Source of the DNA: Cyclobacteriaceae bacterium
Lineage (GTDB): Bacteria > Bacteroidota > Bacteroidia > Cytophagales > Cyclobacteriaceae
Assembly (NCBI GenBank): GCA_025055435.1
Contig: JANWWN010000015.1
Coordinates: forward strand, 1 to 54,742
Direction of reading: 5' to 3'
Length of the DNA: 54,742 bases
Shown: piece by piece, positions 27,488-36,290 of the stretch
How positions within the stretch are numbered: position 1 is the first letter of the stretch
How the letters are laid out: every line of letters begins with the position of its first letter
Translations under genes and position numbers: made by a program
Notes under the pieces: generated by a model
Databases searched by the model: none
What the model saw: the letters and a program-made list of their open reading frames with translations, nothing else
Told to the model about the DNA's origin: nothing

Positions 27488-27802
27488 ATGGCAAAGGAAA
27501 AATCAGGTACACCGCGAAAGAAGAGTACAGCAAAAGCGCCTGCCAAAAAAGCCGTTATTGTTGATATCGAGAAAATCAGCGAGCAGGTGCTTTCTAAATT
27601 ACAGGCACTCGATATTGAGCATGGCCTTCAGGCCGATATACAATGGTGTATAGGCAGTTATCGCCACGATAAAAACCCGGTCGGATTATACCAAATGCTC
27701 GGCAGAGCTTTGCCTGTATTAAAAACGCAGCGCGAAAAAAATGCCCGATCGGTTGCCGCTAAGCTCATCACCGACATCGAAAAAGCTCTGGAAAACAAAT
27801 AG
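27488..27802 (+). CDS. Small basic protein of unknown function, 104 aa
   Basis: The frame opens earlier (27335), but that region holds the upstream terminator. The ATG at 27488 is chosen because it begins with the Lys/Ala/Pro-rich head MAKEKSGTPRKKSTAKAPAKK. A folded, helical second half follows (IDIEKISEQVLSKLQAL, then IQWCIGSYRHDKNPVGLYQM). The head is like that of histone-H1-like proteins, suggesting contact with nucleic acid, but I know no family for the second half. A 14-nt palindrome at 27407-27420 (ACGAAT-AA-ATTCGT) sits upstream and could be regulatory. Confidence 0.75.
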   Translation: MAKEKSGTPRKKSTAKAPAKKAVIVDIEKISEQVLSKLQALDIEHGLQADIQWCIGSYRHDKNPVGLYQMLGRALPVLKTQREKNARSVAAKLITDIEKALENK

Positions 27803-27814
27803 CAGGAAGCAGAA

Positions 27815-28297
27815 TTAAACCAACGGACTAACCACTGCCAGTTGTCCTTTATACTTTTCTGTTTCCACACCAAAGCGCTTAAGAAATTCAACACCCTCAT
27901 CTTCCGGCAGCCCTTTGTGTTCGGCATACGAATGCAAATAAATAACCCGGCGTATGCCCATGGTAAAAATCATGCGCGCACAGGCCAGGCAGGGAGAAAG
28001 GGTTACATACAATGTGGAACCTTCGACGGATGTGTGATTTTTAACCGCATAAAGTATAGCATTCTGCTCGGCGTGGATGGCCAGCGAACACCCTCCCTTT
28101 GAATCGCGCGGGCACCCCTTTTCCGGCCATTCCTCATCACAGTTATGTGTACCGGCAGGCGGCCCGTTATATCCGATGGAGATAATGCGTGTATCCTTGG
28201 TTAGCACGGCTCCCACATGTCGCTTTACGCAATGCGACCGACGGGCCAGGTTAACGGCCAGTTCCATAAAAATATCATCGAATGCAGGACGGCTCAT
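27815..28297 (-). CDS. dCMP deaminase-like zinc deaminase
   Basis: 160 residues from the ATG at 28297; a second in-frame ATG at 28309 adds four residues. The cytidine/deoxycytidylate deaminase zinc site is complete: IHAEQNAI holds the zinc His and catalytic Glu, and PCLACA holds two zinc Cys. Also visible are KRHVGAVLTKD and GYNGPPAGTHNCDEEW, which match the dCMP deaminase/ComEB group. It would supply dUMP for thymidylate synthesis. It converges on the small basic gene with 12 bases between and diverges from a DUF2911 gene. Confidence 0.92.
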   Translation of the reverse strand: MSRPAFDDIFMELAVNLARRSHCVKRHVGAVLTKDTRIISIGYNGPPAGTHNCDEEWPEKGCPRDSKGGCSLAIHAEQNAILYAVKNHTSVEGSTLYVTLSPCLACARMIFTMGIRRVIYLHSYAEHKGLPEDEGVEFLKRFGVETEKYKGQLAVVSPLV

Positions 28298-28317
28298 TTC
28301 GGTATCCATTAACCGGT

Positions 28318-28334
28318 TATCTTCGCCCAAGATA
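28318..28334. promoter_or_regulatory. Facing -7 elements of divergent genes
   Basis: TATCTTCG (28318-28325, plus strand) and TATCTTGG (28334-28327, minus strand) each match TAnnTTTG with one mismatch and lie two bases apart. If both are used, the deaminase and DUF2911 promoters overlap and would compete for polymerase. Confidence 0.3.
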
Positions 28335-28343
28335 TAGCACGTC

Positions 28344-28886
28344 ATGAGTAACGCAAAATGGATTTTTGTTCCGCTCTTTTTCGTGTGCAGTTTACTTGCC
28401 TACGCGCAGGAATCCGTACGCCCGCGCCCCAGTCCACTGGCTATTGCTTCAGTTCGTTACAAGGATACCTATGTAAAGATTACCTACTCACGTCCGCAAA
28501 AGCGCGGAAGAGAAATATTTGGAAAGCTGGTTCCTTACGATGAAGTATGGCGAACAGGTGCCAACGAAGCCACCGAAATCACCACGACACGCGACCTCAT
28601 CGTTAACGGAGTATTGCTGACTGCCGGAACTTACTCGCTGTTCACCATTCCCCGAAAGGAGCAATGGACTATCATCGTCAACAAAGATGTAGGATTGTGG
28701 GGCGCTTATAACTACAATCCGAAAATGGACATCTTGCGGTTTGATGTGAAAGCGCAAAGCGTAGAACCGCCGGTCGAGTCATTCACCATTCAGTTTGAAC
28801 AAAAGAACAATACAGCCGACCTGATATTAATGTGGGATACCGTAAAAGTCGTCATTCCGGTGCAGTTTATTGAACCTAAATCATGA
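28344..28886 (+). CDS. DUF2911 secreted protein
   Basis: 180 residues: signal peptide (MSNAKWIFVPLFFVCSLLAYAQ) then a single DUF2911 domain with ITYSRPQKRGREIFGKLVPY, DEVWRTGANEATEI, GTYSLFTIPRKEQWT and AYNYN. It is a paralogue of the gene at the left edge but lacks that gene's helical C-terminal extension. The function is unknown and the likely location is the periplasm. The following gene overlaps its stop by four bases (ATGA). Confidence 0.9.
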   Translation: MSNAKWIFVPLFFVCSLLAYAQESVRPRPSPLAIASVRYKDTYVKITYSRPQKRGREIFGKLVPYDEVWRTGANEATEITTTRDLIVNGVLLTAGTYSLFTIPRKEQWTIIVNKDVGLWGAYNYNPKMDILRFDVKAQSVEPPVESFTIQFEQKNNTADLILMWDTVKVVIPVQFIEPKS

Positions 28887-29398
28887 ATTACAAAGCACTT
28901 CTCTTCCTTTTGATCGGGTTTACTTCTTCGTTGCATGCCCAGGACAACTTAACCGAACTGGATAAGCGAAACGGCTTTAAACAGATTAAACTTGGCATGC
29001 CGGTAGATTCCATTCCAGGTGTTAAACTGAAAAAAACATTTACCGAAAAGGGCAACCATCCGGCTGTTTTGTATGAAGTCATTCATCCCGATTATCAAAA
29101 CATAGGCGAAGTCAAGGTTCAGAAAATTGAACTGAAGGCCTATCAGGGTAAGGTATATGAAATTGTGGTAATCACCGATAAAGATCCGCGCCTGATGAAA
29201 GCACTGGAAAGCAATCTCGGACCTCCAGCCTACGATGTGCGCAACGATCGCTACACATGGACCGGCAGAAATTTATCACTCACCTTCCGGCCAGTAGGAA
29301 AAAATCAGTTGGAACTGCGGTACTTTTCCTACCTCATTCATGCGCAAATGAAAGAAGACAAGAAAAAAAAGGTGCAGGATATTGCGGATGATTTTTAA
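28883..29398 (+). CDS. Secreted protein of unknown function, 171 aa
   Basis: A signal peptide (MNYKALLFLLIGFTSSLHAQ) is followed by an alpha/beta domain: FKQIKLGMPVDSIPGVKL, VQKIELKAYQGKVYEIVVIT, MKALESNLGPP and LSLTFRPVGKNQLELRY. The pattern (G-x-P-x-xxI, then a measured strand against a template) resembles small Bacteroidota periplasmic proteins, but I assign no family. The tail is Lys-rich. Start and stop overlap the DUF2911 gene as ATGA, so the two are probably translated together. Confidence 0.8.
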   Translation: MNYKALLFLLIGFTSSLHAQDNLTELDKRNGFKQIKLGMPVDSIPGVKLKKTFTEKGNHPAVLYEVIHPDYQNIGEVKVQKIELKAYQGKVYEIVVITDKDPRLMKALESNLGPPAYDVRNDRYTWTGRNLSLTFRPVGKNQLELRYFSYLIHAQMKEDKKKKVQDIADDF

Positions 29399-29422
29399 TA
29401 CACTTTTCCGAAATAGAAATTA

Positions 29423-29449
29423 AAAAAGGGAGGCTTGGCCTCCCTTTTT
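29423..29449. terminator. Bidirectional terminator
   Basis: A 12-bp perfect stem (AAAAAGGGAGGC / GCCTCCCTTTTT) with a 3-nt loop. A run on one side and T run on the other let it serve both the plus-strand gene and the convergent katG. Confidence 0.85.
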
Positions 29450-29468
29450 CTTATAACTGGCTCACGGT

Positions 29469-31814
<2,346 letters not shown>

Positions 31815-31816
<2 letters not shown>

Positions 31817-32750
31817 GACTCTGGTTCAGTTGGAATATATCGTAGCCGTAGACACCTGGCGGAATTTTGGATTGGCGGCAGAAAAGTGTTTTGTTACGCA
31901 ACCCACGCTGAGCATGCAGATTCAGAAGCTGGAAGAAGAGCTGGGCGTGAAAATATTCGACCGCTCGGTTAAGCCGGTAAAACCCACTGAAATGGGTGCT
32001 GAAATCATAGCCCGTGCCCGATCCATATTACGGGAGGCAGAAAACATTCAGCAACTCATTAACGACAGAAAAAACGTTCTCTCCGGAGAAGTACGAATCG
32101 GAATCATTCCCACCATAGCTCCCTATCTTCTCCCTCCCTTATTCAAAAAATTACGGAGTACGTGTCCGCAACTTGACTTGAACATTCGCGAAACCGTTAC
32201 CCGTGAAATCATCAACGACCTGAAAAGCAATAAACTGGATTGCGGTATTGCCGCCACGCCGTTGAACGACCCGGTAATACACGAGGACACGCTCTTTTAT
32301 GAAGAGATGTTTGTGTACGTATCGCGCAAAAACGCGCTCTACGACAGAAAGTACATCTTACCCAATGAAATTAATCCCGACCAGCTATGGCTTCTTGAGG
32401 AGGGTCACTGCTTCCGTACGCAGGTGCTGAACCTTTGCGATTTACAACACACCCCCGTTTTTCATTGTCGTTATGAAACCGGCAACATTGAATCGTTGAA
32501 GCGCATGGTCGAACAAAGTGATGGCCTGACCATACTGCCGGAACTGGCCGTTCAGGAACTGGGCAGGCAGGCGTGGCAACAGGTTAAACGAATTAAGCAA
32601 CCCGCTCCTGTAAGACAGGTAAGCTTAATAACCCATCGCGATCAGGTTAAAACCCGCCTCATTCGCACAGTTAAGGATGCCATCCTATCTATCGTACCGG
32701 AGAGTATGCAAAAACTTCACAACCGAAAGGTTGTGGAATTAAGTTATTAA
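31815..32750 (+). CDS. oxyR: LysR-type peroxide sensor OxyR
   Basis: 311 residues. The N-terminal LysR helix-turn-helix reads FGLAAEKCFVTQPTLSMQIQ, followed by the effector domain. The motif EEGHCFRTQVLNLC places the peroxidatic and resolving cysteines at residues 199 and 208, the same numbers as in E. coli OxyR, so redox sensing through a disulfide is expected. The gene diverges from katG, its probable target. Control sites in the gap are described in the entry for 31755-31816. Confidence 0.96.
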
Positions 32751-32838
32751 CGGTGCAACAAGGGCATTAATTATTGTCACATACGCGTTCCTCGCCTATA
32801 TATCGTATCTTTAATTTTATCAAAATAATCCAACTGCC

Positions 32839-33336
32839 ATGAAAACATCTTCTTACATCTTTCTTACCGCTGTGGTACTGGGGATTACTGCCTGTTCCTT
32901 CAGCGCCGGTACAAAATCCGATTTAAAAACCGGTCTATCCTATTCGTATTACGGTCTTAGTCTGGATGAAGTGTATTTCGTAGGACCTGAAAACACTCCG
33001 TTATCATCCAATGAAGCAGAATATGGCACTTCGGTAGCCCTTGTGGCACAAGGCATTGGCAATTATATTCTGGAAGATAACAAGGCCTTTCCCGGATTAA
33101 GCCTTACCGTTACCGGTGAAAATGGTACCTTGGTTTTAGATGAACCGGATTTGCTGGCAGAAACAGACGGCCTTCCGGCTGAAGATGCTGCGATATTACG
33201 CGGCTCACTTACCATTGGCGACCCCATGGAGCCCGGCAAGACCTACACCATGAAAATTAAAATCTGGGATAAGAAGAAGCCGGAAAACCGGATTGAAGCC
33301 CAGGTCCCTGTAAAGGTTATCTCACTCCCGGAATAA
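32839..33336 (+). CDS. Lipoprotein of unknown function, 165 aa
   Basis: A lipoprotein signal (AVVLGITACS) places the lipid-modified Cys near residue 19. The rest is acidic with beta-strand character (TGLSYSYYGLSLDEVYFV, then TYTMKIKIWDKKKPENRIEA), perhaps a single Ig-like domain. No family is recognised. It probably sits in the outer or inner membrane leaflet facing the periplasm. Its last 15 bases overlap the 3' end of the convergent IF2-N-like gene. Confidence 0.78.
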   Translation: MKTSSYIFLTAVVLGITACSFSAGTKSDLKTGLSYSYYGLSLDEVYFVGPENTPLSSNEAEYGTSVALVAQGIGNYILEDNKAFPGLSLTVTGENGTLVLDEPDLLAETDGLPAEDAAILRGSLTIGDPMEPGKTYTMKIKIWDKKKPENRIEAQVPVKVISLPE

Positions 33337-34128
33337 CCACTTCCTGAATCGCTGCCACCAACTAAGCTGAATTGATGAGCCCGTAACTGTTGGATTAGCA
33401 GTTTGCTGGTTAACCCTCGTTTCCTTTTTTGGTTTCTGCCGCAACTGCTGTTCAAGTTGTGATTTGCGATTCGAAATTTTTTTCAGGTACTGCGCGGTTT
33501 TCCGTTGCTTTTCGAGCTCAGCTTCCTTCCGGCGCTGCCGTTCCGCTTCGCGTTGGGCCCGTTCGCGCGCAATAGCAATTGGATTTTTTTCGGGGCGCAG
33601 TTTGGCTCTGCTTTTGCTTGCTTTTTGAAAACGATCTGCCCGCTTTTCGACCGGCTTTTCTTTAACCTCTTTTTCAGTGTGCGGTTCTGATTTTTTCTTC
33701 TCCGGAATTTCAATCTTACCAACTACGCGAAGTCCGGGCAGTTCAACTTTGGGTGCGCGGATTACTTCGACTTCCTGAAAAGCAGGGGCATCCTGATGCT
33801 CAACCAATGAGCCGGTTGGTTGATTAAGTTCAACAGTTGATTCCTCATTATCTTTTAAAGGCTCTGATGATGATTCTTGACTGACCGTGGAATGTTTCAG
33901 GTCATTTTCCGGCTGTGAAACCGCTTCAACTTCTTCGGGCAGGTTTTTGAGCTCGGCCAGAAATCTTTCCCAGTTAACCGGACGAAAAAAACGAACCACC
34001 TCCTCCACCTGCGCCGGTGTAAGCCGCGCATTGTATGACCCCTCGACCGAAACGGAACCCTGCGGCAGGGCCGCCAGCACATCGGCAGGGAGTACATTGA
34101 GTTTACGGGCAAGCTGACTGACGCGCAT
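33322..34128 (-). CDS. Cytoplasmic protein with IF2-N-like head
   Basis: 268 residues. The first 50 or so (MRVSQLARKLNVLPADVLAA, later LTPAQVEEVVRFF) resemble the small IF2-N domain found at the N-terminus of translation factor IF-2. Then comes a low-complexity acidic stretch, then a strongly basic, probably coiled-coil stretch of Lys/Arg/Glu repeats (RERAQREAERQRRKEAELEK). The protein ends in an aromatic and basic tail, LSWWQRFRKWLFRE. The G domain of IF-2 is absent. The tail could touch membrane or ribosome. The function is unknown. Confidence 0.75.
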   Translation of the reverse strand: MRVSQLARKLNVLPADVLAALPQGSVSVEGSYNARLTPAQVEEVVRFFRPVNWERFLAELKNLPEEVEAVSQPENDLKHSTVSQESSSEPLKDNEESTVELNQPTGSLVEHQDAPAFQEVEVIRAPKVELPGLRVVGKIEIPEKKKSEPHTEKEVKEKPVEKRADRFQKASKSRAKLRPEKNPIAIARERAQREAERQRRKEAELEKQRKTAQYLKKISNRKSQLEQQLRQKPKKETRVNQQTANPTVTGSSIQLSWWQRFRKWLFRE

Positions 34129-34171
34129 CTTCAGAATTTCCGCAAATATACACTCCGGCAGCTAAAGCCTT

Positions 34172-34519
34172 TCAGCCTGCAAAATACAGATGATAATGCC
34201 TCGAACAGTTAGGATTAAAGCCGGCACCGCAATAAGGACATTGGTTCTTACAATCTAAATATTGTCTGATGGTAAGCTGACTTTTACAGGCACCGCAAAG
34301 CACCGCCAGTTGGTCATAATCAGACGCAGGCCATGCTTCAGCGTGGTGTCCGGATAAGGCTTGGTGGCAGTCATAACACGGATAATAGATGCCGCAACAT
34401 TTAAACTTAATGGCAATAATGTCCAGCCTGGAATGATAATGAATGCACCGGGTTTGATCATCGGCAAGATAACCACCCAACTTCACGATGCCCTGCCGGG
34501 TTTTAATTTCCTCCGCCAT
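34172..34519 (-). CDS. CHY-type zinc-finger protein
   Basis: 115 residues. The Cys/His arrangement is that of the CHY zinc finger: TRCIHYHSRLDIIAIKFKCC, YYPCYDCHQ, then CGACKSQLTI and CPYCGAGFNPNCSRHYHLYF. All expected metal ligands appear present. The family, related to mitochondrial Hot13, binds zinc. Its bacterial role is unclear. Its first 37 bases overlap the end of arfB in another frame, so its translation may depend on arfB. Confidence 0.85.
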   Translation of the reverse strand: MAEEIKTRQGIVKLGGYLADDQTRCIHYHSRLDIIAIKFKCCGIYYPCYDCHQALSGHHAEAWPASDYDQLAVLCGACKSQLTIRQYLDCKNQCPYCGAGFNPNCSRHYHLYFAG

Positions 34520-34911
34520 GCTTTTTTTTCGGAATGATGCTTTTTCTTTTCCAACCTTTTTTTGTGCGATGCCGCAGTGGGCGTGGTGGCCCTGCGCGGT
34601 CGGGCAAATGTAAAAACCTGATTTAATATGCTCTCCAGCTTTTGAAAAGCCGATTTACGGTTTGCCGATTGAGACCGGGATGATGAAGCATTCAGAACAA
34701 GTTCCCCGCCTCTCGTTAATCTGTGCGACAGTCGTTTTAATAAAATGGCGCGTTGATCTTCATTCAGTACCTGAGAAGTTGTGATATTCCAACGCAACTG
34801 AACGCGGGTGTTTGCCTTATTAACGTACTGGCCACCTGGGCCGCTGCTCCGGGAGTATAAAAATTTCAGTTCAGGTGCTATTTGCTTTACTGTAACCTTG
34901 CTGATCAACAC
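34483..34911 (-). CDS. arfB: Alternative ribosome-rescue factor B
   Basis: 142 residues. The class I release-factor GGQ motif is in SSGPGGQYVNKANTRVQLRW and the C-terminus is a long basic tail (SHKKRLEKKKHHSEKKAWRR), as needed to probe the empty mRNA channel. ArfB (YaeJ) frees ribosomes stalled on mRNA lacking a stop codon by cutting peptidyl-tRNA. The ATG follows the upstream gene's TGA with no gap. The downstream CHY gene overlaps it by 37 bases. Confidence 0.95.
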   Translation of the reverse strand: MLISKVTVKQIAPELKFLYSRSSGPGGQYVNKANTRVQLRWNITTSQVLNEDQRAILLKRLSHRLTRGGELVLNASSSRSQSANRKSAFQKLESILNQVFTFARPRRATTPTAASHKKRLEKKKHHSEKKAWRRKLKPGRAS

Positions 34912-35295
34912 TCAAAGAGTTATCCGGTACACATCGTTTTCATTTCGGTTAATATCCCTTACCACAAATGCCCCGCCATCTGTTCCCTCGGTTTGCTCAA
35001 CAAGGTCAAAAATCCTGCAGCCTGCCGGAAGGCCGGAAAAGACAAGCAGAAAGTCATATCGGATTCCGGCCGGGACGGGCGTCCATATGGGAGCAAAGGA
35101 GATGTTCTCAGCATGCAATAAAATGCTGCGGTGGGCTGATGCCTGGTCAAGCAGGTAAGTGGTCGGCCATATACGTACCAACATGGGCTGATGGCCTGTA
35201 AACAAGGTTAGATGCACATAGACACATGCCTCCGGATTAACTGCACAGGCCGCTTCGAGGTGCTTTTCGGTCAGGGTTTGAATCGATGTGTCCAT
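34912..35295 (-). CDS. Conserved-looking protein of unknown function, 127 aa
   Basis: 127 residues with no signal peptide. Strong beta and aromatic patterns are seen: VYVHLTLFTGHQPMLVRIWP, TTYLLDQ, LHAENISFAPIWTPVP, DFLLVFSGLP and CRIFDLVEQ, ending RNENDVYRITL. I do not recognise a family name, though the dense motif pattern looks like a conserved domain. It heads the arfB-CHY run on the minus strand, so a link to stress or translation rescue is possible but not shown. Confidence 0.75.
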   Translation of the reverse strand: MDTSIQTLTEKHLEAACAVNPEACVYVHLTLFTGHQPMLVRIWPTTYLLDQASAHRSILLHAENISFAPIWTPVPAGIRYDFLLVFSGLPAGCRIFDLVEQTEGTDGGAFVVRDINRNENDVYRITL

Positions 35296-35428
35296 GGCTA
35301 TGATACCTTAAAGTTAAACAGGCATTCTTGATGCGTACAAGTTGTATGCGATATGTAATTTTTTTAAGAGGCGGTCATGCGAAGTGCGCAAATATTTTTT
35401 ACTTTTCGTTCATAAAACCATTGTTGCT

Positions 35429-35677
35429 ATGGCAAAGAAAAAAGCTACTAAGAAAGCGAAAGCCAAACCCAAGAAAGCAGCCAAAGCCAGGAAGGCAGTA
35501 AAGAAGTCGGCAAAGAAGGCAGTTAAAAAGAAAGCAGCCCCCAAAAAAGCAGCTGCTAAAAAGGCCGCTCCGAAAAAGGCAGCGCCTGCGCCTGCCCCGG
35601 CTCCCGCTCCTCCTCCTTCTGCACCCTCTCCGGGGCCGCTTTTTGGAGGCGGGGAAAGCGGCGGAAGCTCATTGTAA
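35429..35677 (+). CDS. Histone-H1-like Lys/Ala/Pro-rich protein
   Basis: 82 residues. The frame is open from 35342, but the ATG at 35429 gives the familiar start MAKKKATKKAKAKPKKA. Lys/Ala repeats fill two thirds of it, followed by a proline run and a glycine/serine tail (LFGGGESGGSSL). Such proteins bind DNA or RNA by charge and are common in Bacteroidota. A -7-like element, TACTTTTC (35400-35407), lies 21 bases upstream, and ACTTTTC also occurs before the 16-residue Lys/Ala gene. A terminator follows. Confidence 0.85.
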   Translation: MAKKKATKKAKAKPKKAAKARKAVKKSAKKAVKKKAAPKKAAAKKAAPKKAAPAPAPAPAPPPSAPSPGPLFGGGESGGSSL

Positions 35678-35700
35678 AATATTGGCTTTCAGTTATTTAC

Positions 35701-35726
35701 AAGCGACCTGGTTGGGTCGCTTTTTT
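35701..35726. terminator. Terminator after the H1-like gene
   Basis: 8-bp stem AAGCGACC / GGTCGCTT, 6-nt loop, then a T run. It also stands at the end of the convergent acyltransferase gene and may act for both. Confidence 0.75.
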
Positions 35727-35729
35727 ATT

Positions 35730-36287
35730 TTACAGGTGCATCAAGCCCTGTTCAGGATACTTGCCTTTTACCGGCCTGAAAAAGTCAATGATGTATTTGA
35801 AGTCCTCTTCCAGGTTGCCTGTCGGTTTGAAAGGTTCAGAGAATGTAACCTTCTTGTTTGCGAAATCCAGTGCTGCCATGACGATTGGCACGTTTGCCTG
35901 AAGGGCTATTTGGTAAAAACCAGTTCGCAGTCGTTCAACTTTTTTGCGTGTTCCTTCCGGAGAAAGGGCGAGAATAAAATCCTGATGGCGGTTAAAAATT
36001 TCGACAACCTGTTCGACCACATTGTGGCTGGCATGCCGGTCAACGGGGGTTCCGCCCAGCCAACGGAAAAACCATCCGAACCAGGGTGTGAAGAGCTCTT
36101 TTTTCCCCAGGTAACGGGCCTTTTCCAAACCCAACGCACTGCGGTAAAGAACGGCGATGACAAAGTCCCAGTTACTGGTATGTGGCGCTACGATAATCAC
36201 GCATTTGCGCGGCTTGATCGGAAAGGCGCCATGTGGATTGGGGTCCCAGCCCATGATTTTGAGTAAAAGTTTTGAGAAGAACCCCAT
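35730..36287 (-). CDS. PlsC-like acyltransferase
   Basis: 185 residues, short for the family. The acyltransferase motif HTSNWD (an HX4D block) is near residue 36, followed by a substrate-binding block (GGTPVDR), then SPEGTR and VPIVMAALD. These are the four LPLAT motifs of 1-acyl-glycerol-3-phosphate acyltransferases. The small size and the missing N-terminal membrane helix suggest a shortened subfamily that may act on other lipids. It starts three bases after the TPR sensor kinase stop, so the two are co-transcribed. Confidence 0.85.
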   Translation of the reverse strand: MGFFSKLLLKIMGWDPNPHGAFPIKPRKCVIIVAPHTSNWDFVIAVLYRSALGLEKARYLGKKELFTPWFGWFFRWLGGTPVDRHASHNVVEQVVEIFNRHQDFILALSPEGTRKKVERLRTGFYQIALQANVPIVMAALDFANKKVTFSEPFKPTGNLEEDFKYIIDFFRPVKGKYPEQGLMHL

Positions 36288-36290
36288 GCT

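Noticed and set aside
35643-36266. 207-codon open frame opposite the PlsC-like gene
   Set aside because: Antisense to an acyltransferase with HX4D and EGTR motifs; no signal or domain.
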